From positions 10,899,001-10,963,000 of the forward strand of contig OZ005621.1 of the NCBI GenBank assembly GCA_963930655.1: a DNA stretch of 64,000 bases, read 5' to 3'. The notes below the pieces were generated by a model. The model was not told the DNA's origin. It saw only the letters and a list, made by a program, of their open reading frames with translations, and ran no database searches. Of this stretch, positions 1 through 12,300 are shown in pieces. A program made the position numbers and the translations under genes. Positions within the stretch are counted from its first letter, which is position 1, and each line of letters opens with the position of its first letter. Source of the DNA: Myrica gale (lineage: Eukaryota > Streptophyta > Magnoliopsida > Fagales > Myricaceae).

Positions 1-1553
1 CTTTGTCATCATGCGCAAAGCCATCTCCTCAAGCGACTTATCCCCTCTGCAACAATACTTCGCCAAATGCCTATGAATCTTAGCTAACTCCTTAAAATAA
101 ACGTTAGCAGTAGACACATGCGACCTCGACATCCTCAACATCACATCATAATTTTTTTTTAAACTTAATGAAATGAAGAATATGCTTCCAATCATCAAAT
201 GTTGGGGGTCCCACACCCTTTCTCCCATGCACATCCTCCTTCAAGTAGGTCACAAATACCCCATCATCATCCAACATGAGCTCAAAAGTTCATTGATACT
301 TCTTAGCCATAGACAACATGAAGTATATAGAGCTCCAACGAGTACTGACATCAAGAGTAAAAAACTGACCACGTTGGATATTTCTACGTTCAACATATCT
401 TATGAATGCTATCAACCGGGAAGGGGAGGACTTCACATATATAATCATATTTTGAACTTTCAAAATCGAATCATTAACATCTTTTAAACCCTCTGTCACT
501 ATCAAGTTCATAATATGAGCAAAACATATCAAATGTATAAAATCATGGCCACATACAACCTCATCTCCATGCAATTGCCTACTTTTCACTTGATCAATGA
601 CAACATCATTAGCAGAGACATTATCCACCTTAATTATGAGGATCCTCTCAATCCCCCAATCAAACATACAATCCTCTAACTCTTTAGCAATGGTGGCACC
701 CTTATGGTCTTCTACTTTTCGAAAAGATAACACTCTCTTATGCAAAGTCGAACCAGCATCAATAAAATGAGACGTCACACACATATAATTAAAATTTTGA
801 ATCGAAGTCCAAGTATCTATTGTGAAACAAACCCTATACCCATTGACTTTAAACTCATTCCTCAACTTATCCCTCTCATCCAAATACAATTGCATACAAT
901 CTCTCATTATAGTATACCTAGAGGGAATCTTAAATCTTGGCTCAAGGTAATTGATCAAATTCATAAACCATTTCTTTTGAACAGTAGAAAAAGGTAACTC
1001 ATCAACAATTATCACCATTGCAATCAAATGCCTAATACACTTCTCATCAAACTTTCGCATCACAACCATTACCCCTACATCACTCGTATTGACTTTCGAA
1101 GCATAATGATTTAACAACATTTGACCCACATTCACATTACCAATCTTCCTCTTATAAAACAAGCATGCATGATTATGTTGCCACAACCCGAAGTTCCATT
1201 TTTTTTGTGATGACATGGAAATAACTTACCACAGTAGTTGCACTTGGCCTGAGACAATAGTGGATCCTTTTCTTGTGCTAGTGGAATCTTGGTGAAGTGC
1301 TCCCACACTGGCGACTACTTAGATTTCTTCCTTTTTTTAGACCGAGGATATAAGGGTGGTAGCCCACGTGGCTCATTTGTAGTCGCTGCACCCATTTCAT
1401 CAGTAGACGATGACGTAAAATTAGTAGGTCCAAATGGAGTTAACTCAATTTCATTGGTGGGTGAGCACTACTACCCGTAGCACTAGCACTACCCACATCA
1501 TTACAAGAACTAGTAGGTGTTGCAAAGCTACCAACACTATGAGTAGTGTCCAT
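1..1553 (-). pseudogene. hAT (BED-finger, RICESLEEPER-like) transposase, decayed and cut by the window edge
   Basis: Transposase of a hAT DNA transposon, read on the minus strand. The likely start is the ATG at 1553 (MDTTHSVGSFATPTSS). A BED zinc finger follows at about 1130-1315: VWEHFTK, then CNYCGK and a downstream His pair. The longest open stretch is 1216-290. It holds the hAT RNase-H-like core, with IDTWTS, the KVDNVSAND segment, CFAHIMNLIV and DVSTRW, in the usual order for this family. Past 290 the frame continues after a stop (TFELMLDDDG, then KELAKIHRHLAKYC) to the window edge, so the C-terminal dimerisation domain is outside the window. There is a frameshift between the start and the BED finger, and a stop near 287. 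The gene is therefore not functional as it stands. The family call is secure from the BED plus hAT core; the exact subfamily is not. Confidence 0.85.
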
Positions 1554-2134
1554 CTGAATTGAATTTCGAATCAAGATAAGCAAATTATAAACAACAGCAA
1601 ATAAACAGCCCTTAATTGCACAACAACATGAATAAACTAGTAGTTATTATAAACAAGATAATAAATCAACATATTAGTGAAACAAGAATGAATAAACAAC
1701 CCCTAATTGCACAATAGCAGCTACAAATATACTATGAAAATTCAAACATCCCCTAGAATTTCATAATCATATACTACAAATATACTATAAACAATTAAAC
1801 ATCATATAAAACAAAAGAAGTGACCAAATTTAACATCATATAAACATACAGAGAGCACCAATTTGACAATTCGCACGCCTAGAAATTAAAATTAAGCCTA
1901 ACCTAACCTTTATGCTAATTAATTAGCAATGACACATCAATGAGAGAGAGATCAAAACAACTAATAAGTTACCTTAGAGATGAGAGAGAGAGAGAGAGAC
2001 ACGGCAACAAAGGAGAGGGGAGATGGTGGCGCTTCTGGGGACTGAAGCGAACTGCGAAGAAGAGGGGGGAGAAGAGAACTGAGGTGAGGAGGCCGGAGGG
2101 GAGGGGGCTGTTGCCGTCGAAAGAAGAGAGGGAG
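1554..2134. other. 5' flank of the hAT gene, AT-rich then purine-rich
   Basis: No gene seen. The first 350 bases are AT-rich. From about 1940 the stretch is purine-rich with a short (GA)n run near 1983-2000. This is probably the hAT promoter and 5' leader. It is interrupted at 2134/2135 by the CACTA element, and the rest of the leader would resume at 12888. Confidence 0.4.
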
Positions 2135-2800
2135 CACTACAAGAAAAATGACTTTGGGTGTAAAAAAAAGTTGTCACCCAAAGTGCCATTTTTGTCACCA
2201 AAGGTTTTGGGTGACAAAACCAAGTTGTCACCCGGTTTGTCACCTAAATCCTGTCACCAAAGGTTTTGGGTGATAATTTTCGAGTTTTGTCACTTAAAAT
2301 CGTCCGGACGCAATAATAAACCGCACGAACCGTTTTCTCCTATTTTGACGAAATAAAAAATCGTCACGTCCACTATCTTCTATCCGTTAGCATGAGCAGT
2401 GTGACAGTTAGTCCAATATGACAAAATACATTTCTTTATGGATCTCACATGCGCATGGTGAATCGAAACTGTCGTGACAGTTTTATATCATTTCTGAACG
2501 CCAACATAAAGTCATCTGCACTGTTGTTTCATTTATGACAAAATAGTTTTTTGTCACCTTCAAACATCGTTCAAACACCAACATCTATGGTGCGGATGCT
2601 TGTTCAGTTGAGATCGTTCGAACATGTTTTGTACTGTTTGGACCGTATGTAAATATAAGATCGTGTGGACAAAGAAAACTATGTTAGGATGGTTTACCAA
2701 GCGTGCGCACGTATCATTACACAATAACCGTTCGGACGTGCTTTTTGCCGTTAGAACAGTTTTTACGTATTTTAATTAAAAATTTAAAAATTATTTGCAA
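2135..2800. repeat. CACTA-1 left subterminal repeat region
   Basis: Multiple short motifs in both orientations. TTTGGGTGACAAAA-like units cluster in the first 150 bases and are mirrored at the right end, extending the terminal inverted repeat imperfectly. Farther in are units related to GTTCGGACG or CGTCCGGACG (near 2302, 2610, 2730). In CACTA elements such arrays bind the TnpA-type protein; here that role is inferred from position and repetition. Confidence 0.75.
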
Positions 2801-2947
2801 ATAATATAAATAAAAACATACTCAATATTCATAATATAGTAAAATATCTACAAATATGCAATCGTCATTAAAAATAAATAAAATTCATAATCCATAAGTA
2901 CTGATAAAGTATTCAAAATACAAAAATCTACCCGAATTTTTGTTTGG

Positions 2948-4293
2948 GTGTCGTACGAGATTGAAGCTATCTCATATGTTCCATTATTTGCTCACACATC
3001 TGTTGTTCTATTAGTTGCATCCTCCGTTCTTACTGTTAGACCAGGTTCCTTTGTTGCTCCTACATCATCTTCTGATGCTCTTCGTCTTTCTTTCGTTGCT
3101 GCTCCGCCATCATCTGCATCGGCTCTTCGTCTTTCTGTCGCTGTAGCTCCTCCATCGTCTACTCCATATCTGATCGTTTGACCAGCAACGCTTTATATTC
3201 CATCTGTCTTGCCCTCATCTCCTCAATCTCTAATCCGGTATCCTCCAATCTTTGGGACAAATCAACGGACGATGCTGATGAAGATGATCCAAAAGACTAT
3301 ACTGAACGACCTAAATCTCGCACGTAACCCGCTTTCGTCCCCAACACCTCAGTGAAAATCTCTACTTCGATGTATGACTTTCCCTCTGACTCGTGCTGCA
3401 ACTGCACGACCTCCATTTTTTCCTACAAAATTAGAAAAGAAGATAAAATCTAACGTTACAACTTACAAAATTTTCTCGAGCATCTTCTGATGTCCACATG
3501 TCATCTTTATTAGTATGCATTTTTTTATACACCAACGCAGGACTAATCTCATCAGATTCCATATTTTTATGTATAACAGAAGAAATGTAAATTTATAACT
3601 TACTAACAACGCTTCTGCGAGTTGGGAGGACCTCGCTTCAGATGTGTGAACAATATTCAGCTTAGCTATATTTTCTTTCTTGATTGCACTCCTCCTCTGC
3701 ATTGTACATTTACAGTTGTTACCACAATTAATAATAAACTAAAATAAATGTCCAGAAAGGAATAAAATTTTTTAACCTGAAATTCCTCGCTCGCGAATAA
3801 ATCACAGACACGAGTGCATTCTTCTTTGTTCATATCTGGATATGGGTGCTCTAATGCCTCTTCTTTGGAATTGAACACCTAGGAGTGCTGGAACATTTTA
3901 CTTCTATGCGTCTTGTATGCTGTGTTCATCGTAGACGTCAAAATGATGCGATCTTCGGCTCGATCATAATCTAGTTCGAAATCACCTTTAACATATATAA
4001 CAATTAGTAAGTATAAAATGTTCCACAATTAAATTTTAATAAATTATACTTACAAACACTTGGTTCATCCCATATGATTTAACCTCGTCGGGGACCTCAT
4101 TCCACTTACTCGTCTCAAATGGAACATGCTGTCGAACGAGCGCACGAATATGACTTGAGAGCATTGAGGACGTCATGTTATCACCGCCCATACATCCATC
4201 GGAGATATGGATACTCAGCTTTCCTCCGGTATGTACCTTGAGTAATGCAATCCCGCTCATACTACCCCTAACGTGTCTGATCCCAGATGTCAC
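2948..4293 (-). pseudogene. TnpA-like second gene of CACTA-1 (Transposase_24 / PF03004 type), several exons
   Basis: Probable DNA-binding accessory protein of the CACTA element, which in En/Spm-type elements binds subterminal repeats. The first visible block (4293-4070) reads RHVRGSMSGIALLKVH, then HIRALVRQHVPFETSKWNEVPDEVK. This is the conserved core of plant En/Spm Transposase_24 proteins. Exon-like blocks follow at about 3985-3779 (YKTHRSKMFQHS, then EEALEHPYPDMN), 3705-3605 (NIVHTSEARSSQLAEAL), 3564-3470, and 3423-2950 (EIFTEVLGTKAGYVRDLG followed by a Gln/Glu/Met-rich coiled coil). Donor-like GT sites end several blocks. In-frame stops occur after FQHS, after DLGRSV and within the coiled coil. 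A MITE (4341-4826) sits just 5' of the first block. The assignment rests on motif order, and exon borders are approximate. Confidence 0.75.
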
Positions 4294-4340
4294 TACAAAT
4301 GAAGAACAATTTTAAATTCAGTTAAATGTATAAATTTAAA

Positions 4341-4826
4341 GGGGTAAAGTCATAGTTAACCCCCTATGTTTGGGCAAAAATCAAATAGCTCCTATAACTT
4401 TCAATCCAACAATTTAAGATCTATAACTTTCAAAACCTATCAATATTCGCCCTTCATCTAAATTAGAAGTTAAATCAGAAGAAAAAGCACGAAAAATAAC
4501 CAAAATACCCCTCCAAAATATTAAAAAAATTCATTAAAAATAAAAATGATATTTTTTAAAAAATAAAACTATTGAAACTCTATTTCAATTATCTTATTTT
4601 TAATTTATTTCATAAATTTATATTATTTTTATTTATTTTTTAAAATTTAGCCTTAGAGGGGCATTACGGTTATTTCGCATAATTTTTCGTTGGACTTAAT
4701 GCCTGATTTAGACTGGGGGTGAAGGTTGATAGGTTTTGAAAGTTATGAGTCTCAAATTGTTGGATTGAAAGTTAAGAGAGCTATTTAATTTTTAGTAATA
4801 TAGGGGACTAACTATGACTTTACCCT
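4341..4826. mobile_element. MULE-type MITE, family 1, nested in CACTA-1
   Basis: The ends are inverted repeats starting GGGGTAAAGTCATAGTTA and mirrored as TAACTATGACTTTACCCT. A perfect 9-bp target duplication, aaatttaaa, lies at 4332-4340 and 4827-4835, typical of Mutator-like elements. The 486-bp element is AT-rich inside and has no coding capacity. A short fragment of the same end sequence lies at about 4882-4913. A sister copy is at 57921-58434. Confidence 0.88.
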
Positions 4827-5486
4827 AAATTTAAAAGTCATAATATTTAATCATCGAGGGGGAAATATACTTACACACACAATTAAATATAGGGGCTAAC
4901 TATGACTTTACCGTAGACATTTTCCTCCCACTGACATGATGTCGTCCTGTGACCAATTAAATCAATATTAGAGAAAAAACACAATGAATTATGTTACTAA
5001 AAAACCACAATGAATTAGTCTTCAGAGTCATACTCTTCATAATCACTACAATCTTTCCTGAACAATTTCGAGGATTCATCGCTTCCTTGTATTTCACGTT
5101 GTTGTGGATCACTTTCATCGATTACCGGCACATAAGCCTCGACGTCATTTCTAGTCAACGGTATCATGTCAAAGGAGCTCAAGTCTACAACAAGCTCAAT
5201 AGACTCATTCTTCTAATAGCTTCCTCCTCTGTAGATGGAATATCATACGTGTTTCTATGGGTAATCTTCTGAAGAATCTTCCATTGATCGCCCAACTTCA
5301 TATCATCGATATAAAACACTTGATTTCCCTAAGATGCTAGCACGAACGGGTAGTCTTTGTACCACTTTCGAGATGTGTTAATACTAAAAAACGGAATACT
5401 TTTATCAAGACCTAAATTTTGATTGCTCAAGTCAAACCAGTCACATTTGAGTACATAGACTAAATTCCCCCGTAAATAAAGCAACG

Positions 5487-6546
5487 CGTAAATATCCATG
5501 ACCTGTCCATAAAAATCAACATTTTCCTCAACGTGATCTCCGAGAACAACTACACCATTATTCTGAGTATTACGAAACTGTTCATTAAGGACCGTGTGAA
5601 ACCTAACTCCATTCATTACACACCCAGAATAACAAAGTGTCCGCTGATCCGGACCAGATGTTAATGCATATAAATCATCCAACACCGAGCCTAAATTTTC
5701 ATTGCGCATAATTTGAATCTAAAATAATAAACACGTGTTAATTAAAAATAAAAGGATCAATAAAATTTAACATATCATAGAGATAAACCCAAAATAAATA
5801 GCCGATTTCTAAATCATAACGGAAATTCTTCTTCGTGCCTCCTATCAACATTTATTGGTGATTGTCTCCTCATCTCTCTAAGTGCTCGCTAAAAAAATAT
5901 ATTTTATAAGAAATTAAAATATAATGAAATGATAAGTGTTTAAATGAGCAAATATTCATAAAAGGGCTTACTTTATATGTTGGCCAATTTCTGAACAGTT
6001 GTTGTGTATGTACCACTGCGTAAATATCCACGACCTGACCATAAAAGTCAACATCTTCCCCAGTGTGGTCTCCCAGAACAACTACAACACTATTCTGAGT
6101 ATTACGAAATTGTTCACGAAGGACCGTGTGAAACTTAATTCCATTCACTACACACCCATAATAACAAATTGCACGTTGATCCGAACCGGATGTAATGCAT
6201 ACAAATCATCCGACACGGAGTTCGAATTTCCATTACGCATAGTTTGAATATAAAATGATAAACACGTGTTAATTAAAAATTAAAAGATAAATAAAATTTA
6301 ACATATCATCGAGATAAACCCAAAATAAATACCCTATTTCTAAACCATAACAGAAATCCTTCTTCGTGCCTCCTATCAACAATTATTGGTGTATTGGTGA
6401 TTGCCTCCTCATTTCTTCTAAGTGCTCGCTAAAAGATTATTTTATAAGAAATTAAAATATAATGAAATGATAAGTGTTGCAAATATTCTTAAAAGCGTTT
6501 TACTTTATATGTTGGCTGATTTCTGAACAATTGTTGAGTACGTACC
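5487..6546. repeat. Direct tandem duplication, about 530 bp x 2, within the TNP2 gene
   Basis: Unit 1 (about 5487-6017) and unit 2 (about 6018-6546) align end to end at an offset near 531. Both start at GCGTAAATATCCA and both end near ATGTACCA or ACGTACCA. Each holds the DUF4216 N-terminal coding block (VRFHTVLNEQFRNTQN and IKFHTVLREQFRNTQN) plus the following intron-like AT-rich DNA. The two units differ at several percent of positions by eye, so the duplication is not recent. Confidence 0.85.
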
Positions 6547-7613
6547 AGAACACTTTTGTAAATTCCTTTTTGTTCAAATCTTTACCTCTACCAGCTCCCA
6601 GTTGGCGAACACTTTGAGTAAATACGGAAAGCCGAATACTTCGACCATCCATGTAGGCGTAATTCTGATCTTTTCTATTGAATCTTGTCTTAACGCCACC
6701 AAGATACATTGAGCAAAAAGTTAGGCATTCATTTAACACATAATTCAGTGCTATGGAGCCCTCAGACAGTGCCCCATTCTTAACGGAACGCTTCACTTCC
6801 TCATATATCTCTTCATTGGATACATCCACCAATATTGAACTAGACCCCAAGTTTCACTTCCCCAGGTAAATTAATAGCTAAATGAACCATAATAATAATA
6901 AATGATGGAGGGAATAAATGTTCCAAGTTGCAAAGAATCATTTCGATGTCATTCTCTAATTGATCCACAACGTCTACATGTATTATTTTTTACCACAAAT
7001 CTCTGAAGAATTAGCTCAACTCAGTCAATGTTGTACACACTTCGGGAACTAACAATCCGTGTATCATTGTCGGTAACAGTCGCTGCAGCAAGACGAGTGA
7101 GTCATGACTCTTCATACCTATTATCTTCCCTTCTTTTATATTCACGCACCGGGATATGTTAGAGGCGTATCCATCTGAAAACTTAGCACCCTTCAGTCAT
7201 TCATAACACTTCTCACGTTCATCATTCATTAAAGTAAAAAATGCTTGAGGCATCACCTCGTGTTGATCCCGAACGCGTAAATGCAACTCTTTTTTAATGC
7301 ACATTAATGCTAAGTGTCTCCGAGCATTAGCATTGTCTTTCATCTTACTATCGACGTTCATCAAAGTTCCCAACACATTGTCACAAAATATTATTCTCTA
7401 TGTGCATGACGTCCTAATTATGTCAAAGTTTCAAATCTTCTTAATCTTTCTATACGAACATAACAACACTGAATCAAGTTGTTGAAGTATCTCCTCACTA
7501 GTAACTTCTTCAGGCGTTTGTCTAAACTCTTTTTTTCCTTCAAATATGTTGAAATCATGCCTCTACCGACGATGTCCTAAGAAATAATGTTTGCCCCATG
7601 AGATTACCGTAAA

Positions 7614-7680
7614 TAATCTCTCGGGTTGGAGTACAAAAGGGCATGTTAACCGAACTTTTGTACTCTAACCCGAGAGATTA
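7614..7680. repeat. Near-perfect inverted repeat, 26-bp arms with a 15-bp loop
   Basis: Arm 7614-7639 (TAATCTCTCGGGTTGGAGTA...) is the inverse of 7655-7680 with one mismatch, separated by 15 bases. The arm encodes NLSGWSTK, a normal motif of TNP2 transposases, so this is an inverted copy of transposase coding sequence rather than a terminator. It looks like a local template-switch event. Confidence 0.85.
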
Positions 7681-8969
7681 CCGTAAGCCAAAATTCAGTT
7701 ATTTTCCAAAGCAAAGCAACATGTAACTTGAATGAACTTGAAATGGTCTCGTCGTACGTCTGCACTCTATTTTCCCACAACTCCTTCAACTCATCTTTCA
7801 ATGGCTGTAAGTAGACGTCGATATCATTCTCGGGACTTCTTGGACCCTGAATAAGCAATGATAGTATGAAACTTGAATCCTTCATACATTTTGATGTCGA
7901 CATATTGTATGGAATTAGTACCACTGGCCATATACTGTACTATAAGCTCATGTTACCAAGCGGATTGAACCCATCAGATGCCAAACCCAACCGGACGTTC
8001 TGAGATTCACGACCAAACCATTTATAATTCTTATCGAGGTCCTTCCATACCACAGAGTCTGCAGGGTGCCTCATTACCCCATCTTCAACCACACGCTGCT
8101 CTTGGTGCCACTGCATATCCGTTATCGTTTGACTTGATAGAAACAATCGTTGCAACCTTGGTTTCAAAGGAAAATGCGCAGCACTTTTTGAAGAACCTTT
8201 GATTTGCTATTCTGATTGAACTTCCACCTTGATGTCTCACATACTGAACATTCTTGTAACTTGTCGTGCTCCTTTCAAAGCAGTACACAGTCATTTAAGC
8301 ACATATGTATGTTATCAGAGTTGAATCCTAAATTATTTCTTAACTTTTTTCCCACATAAAAAGATTTAGGAAGTGTCTCCTCCTGCAGCATCTCATTTTT
8401 TATAGACCTCAACACATCTCCAAACGCCTTTACAGTCAAATTATTCTCTGATTTCACATGAAGTAACCTAACAACGAAGGAAAACTTTGAGTACTTCTTA
8501 CATTTGGGATATAACTCTTACTCAGTATCCGCCCTTAACTTAGTATACGTCGAAAACTTGTCTCCAAACCCAGACTCGACTGTTTCAGGAACCAACATAT
8601 TTTGACCAGCGTTCCAATCAACCCCTACTCCTGCCTCAAAATCATGTCTCGCATATCATCATTTATGTTTCCCTAAGAATCCTTATTGCTCAGTTCAGGT
8701 TCTAAAGTCACTACCCGGTTAGAAACTTCTGAAATTGACTCTTCGTGAAATACCCAATGAGTGTAATTCTGGTCAAACCCAATTATGAATAAATGATCCT
8801 CCATCTCGTCTACACGTTTGAACAACACCTTTTTACATCTCTTGCATGGACATCTTATGAGTCCACGACTATCAGCATAACTACGGACAACACTCATAAA
8901 ATCCAGAACACCATTACTATACTTCGCACTTTTGAGTCTATCAACCTCGTAAATCCAACTTGTATCCAT

Positions 8970-9369
8970 ATTGTTCCTTCAAAGACGAAAATGCAAACAA
9001 TGATGACATTCACACTAAACTCCATTTCTTCGCGTGACAGGTCCTATCTCATTCAAGTTTACAATATCACGTACTGCACATAATTGACCCGACAATTGTG
9101 ATCGATGCCATTAGTCCCCAGATACACGCCTACAATATTGGGTATAAACACCCACCATTAAAGGCAAGTGTGCAAGCTCAACGATGATTGTGTATCCAGA
9201 AGACAAAAGAAGATTTGGATCAAAAATTCTAAACACATATATCACAATATCAGATACAGTTACACACATTACGCACATTGTAAACTCAAACTGCCCATAA
9301 CGTGGACAATTCAAGAATTACAACGAGTTCATTATCCAAACTCCGTCTAATTCTTAAACGGGGGCTAAG
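8970..9369. other. 5' leader region of the TNP2 gene
   Basis: No coding homology was seen. It lies directly upstream of the TNP2 start and before the dense subterminal repeats, so it probably held the TNP2 promoter or leader. Confidence 0.35.
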
Positions 9370-12300
9370 GCTACTAAATGAATGCATGAACATCACAGCA
9401 AAACCCTTTTGGACGCTTATAACATAACCGTCCGAACATAACATAGAAGCATTCAGTCCTATTTTGGAAAGCGTCTAGACTGATAAATAGAGTCCGAATG
9501 GTACACTAACCGACCAGATTGCGATTGTCGAACAACACTGTTGTTCGACGAACATATGATATTTTCAACACAACTTCATGCCAAAATCAACCCAAATGAT
9601 AAATATTTTAATATAAACACTTCACAACCAACTTCAAACTCAATTACGATTATTTTAGACCCTAAAAATTAAAAAAATGCTTTGATATCCTAAAATCCAT
9701 GTTTTTCATCCTAAAACAAAACAAAAATGAATAAAACCTACTAAATTTAAATTCAATCCAATCCAAAATCCCAAATGGGTTGCTCCTTCCACACCGTTTT
9801 CAATGAGATTGACGTCTTAAATCAGCTTCTCTATTCTCCTCTTGCTAAAATCTCTTAAATTTATAAGTTTGTGTCGTTTTTGCTATATATTTCTGGGATT
9901 TCCCATCTTTCAAACGAATAAACACCGTTAGGACGCCACTAATATCGTTCGGACTCCTACGTCTAAAACTTTTCGAGGGAAAAACATGCCGCCCAAATTT
10001 TCATATCGTCATGACGTAATAGTTTGCGTCCGCTCGAAAACTTACAACTGAAGACATTGTTTTAGAAACCACCAAACGATAGCATCTAATCGTGAACAAA
10101 AATGTCCGAACTCACCATAAAACTTTAGAGCACTTTCTTAAATTTCACAGCGTCATTTTGGAAACCTCCAAACGACAGGGTCACAACACTACAATCTAAA
10201 AATTGCGTCCGAACAGTGTATCAATTACGTCCGGATGTTATTCTTGTGAAGTGCGAAACCGTTCGAATTTACTTTTAGACGTCCGAACGGTTATCCTCTC
10301 GCCCGAATGGTTTTAACGATCTTATTATTTTTTTTTCTAAACTCATACCGTTCAAATTATTATCTAATATAAACAAGAGTGTAAGGAGTGTAACGAAGTT
10401 GGAAGAAGTGTACCGAAATAAGAAACACTTCATTAATTAACATGTTATACTGAATTTTAATAGATAGAAATAACATAAAAATATATAATCTTCACAAAAC
10501 ATAATATAAACAAAATAACAACAGATACAATCCCAATACATGTACTCAAAACATAATATAAAAATAAATGTCCTCAAAATATAATAAAAATCAAATGTCA
10601 TAATAAAAGAAACTAAATATCTACTGATCATCCTTATCGTCATCGTCGAGCTGTAGAACCGCCCAGACATCCCTCATGTGCTCCTCAAGCATCACGACCA
10701 GCTCGGTCAAGGCAACTAGCTCTGCACTGGTAGCCACGCCCTTTAGGGCTAACTAAACCTCGACCACCTGCTTCTTTCACTCACCGTCTATGCTCTTGAC
10801 CTTACGCTCTGGAGTTGCTAGCCGAGAACTGGTGTTACCCATCATCACATGGGTAGGCTGCCCGATCGCTCGCATCTCCTTAGTCAACTCGGCCGCTGTA
10901 CCTCGAGTCCCAGTGAGGTGCCCTTTCTAGGATCCTACTCCTTGGTGCCCTTAGTTGGCTCCTGTCATCCAACTCTAGCTGCCCCATCAACATCCTGCAC
11001 TCATCGTGTCTGCGCCATCGATTTTAAAAACGTTTTCTTGTTAATCGACATTAGTGAAAGCACCCTCGACTAGTCGGCACCCTCGGGTACCACCACGGTA
11101 TGCAAGAACTGGGTCAGAAGAATAATGTAGGGCAATAAAATCTAAGCATTGGTCTTTAGGGCCCCAGCACGAACAAATTGGCAATTGAATGATGCCATAT
11201 CAAAAGGAAGCCCCTATACAACTACGATGTACAAGAACTCAGCCCGACCATAAATCAGCTTTGTCGTGTGCTTCTTCAAGTCAATGGAGAAGCATAGAAT
11301 CAGGTGCATGATACTCCAGAAAAGAAGCAGCTACCCGTGAAGCATGTTGCTTCCCTCTAGGATATCCGTATCCAGGCCCAGTAGCGTCTGAAAAACCTCG
11401 GCCTTAGTAGGCCGGCACTCTTCTGTGATTGGCACCATGGGAAACATTGTCACTTCCCTCATGTACCCCAAAAATCTCCCTAGCTCGTCTAGCGAGAATA
11501 TGATCTGCACGTTCCGAATGGTCACCTTTATACTAGGCTCCTCTAGGTCCCTCACCCGAAGTATAGAACTCTTGCACCAGGTTTTTCAACGCATACCCGG
11601 TCCTCTGGAGAAACGGAGCCCAACCTGTCAGCTCCACTACCTCTAGAAGCGTCCGATCCTCAAACTAAAGCTTGTAGAAATCCGTCAACTGGATATACCG
11701 CTCCACAAAGATCGAACGGGACATGATGAGTGTCGTATGCTCCTCCGATAATAAAGCTAGAGCAGAAGATTCTTCAACATCGGCCTAACTACTGGTACGC
11801 CGACGCTTGCTCATTTTTAGCAATCTGCAAAACAAGCGTTCGAACGGTTAGAATTCCATCCGAACAACTACATAAAAAGCGTACGAATGGTATAATCAAA
11901 AAATAAAATGCAGATTTAATATAAAAGGCATTCGGACAGACACAAATAGCGTCCGACAGATTTAGATAGCCGTTCAAACTTAAAATAGATAAGAAAATAA
12001 CTTAACTTTACTATATAAGCGTCCGGACAACATTGACGTAGCGTCGGGACATAAGAAAAATGACAACATTTCATGTTTGGATACTTCTTCGGTTATGGAC
12101 ACTTTTGGATAGCTGCCCGAACCATACACAAATAGTAAAAATTTATAAATTTTAATGTAATACAGTCTGGACCTGTTTCATGTAGCGTCTGGACACACTC
12201 TAAACTACGATGTGTCTCTTTTTGATACTAAAAAGAGTCTGAACGGTTGATTACAACTTCCGGACTGTATATATTGGTCCAATCAAATTCAACGTCATTA

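Larger units (their letters stand above)
5329..8969 (-). pseudogene. CACTA transposase TNP2, with Transpos_assoc, TNP2, DUF4218 and DUF4216 domains
   Basis: The start at 8969 gives MDTSWIYEVDRLKSAKYSNG, the N-terminal Transpos_assoc domain, with the IRCPCKRCKK cysteine cluster and THWVFHEE. The TNP2 core follows in pieces: KNLGFNSDNIHMCLNDC-type sequence (8457-8275), MRHPADSVVWKDLD and NVRLGLASDGFNPLGNMS (8167-7940), then LLIQGPRSPENDIDVYLQPL (7924-7646). Next come GMKSHDSLVLLQRLLP and the DUF4218 region with EGSIALNYVLNECLTFCSMY (about 7150-6500). DUF4216-type sequence (VLKCDWFDLSNQNLG) closes the gene at 5709-5329. Frame changes and stops between the pieces make it non-functional. Two local rearrangements lie inside it: an inverted duplication at 7614-7680 and a 0.53-kb tandem duplication at 5487-6546. 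Domain order matches the family, so the identity is firm. Confidence 0.9.

Noticed and set aside
4036-4293. A host gene unrelated to transposons
   Set aside because: The motif run with HIRALVRQH and WNEVPDEVK is that of CACTA TnpA-like proteins, and it lies inside the element in the expected place.
7640-7680. Hairpin as a transcription terminator
   Set aside because: The arms are duplicated transposase coding sequence in a eukaryotic element; there is no reason to assign terminator function.
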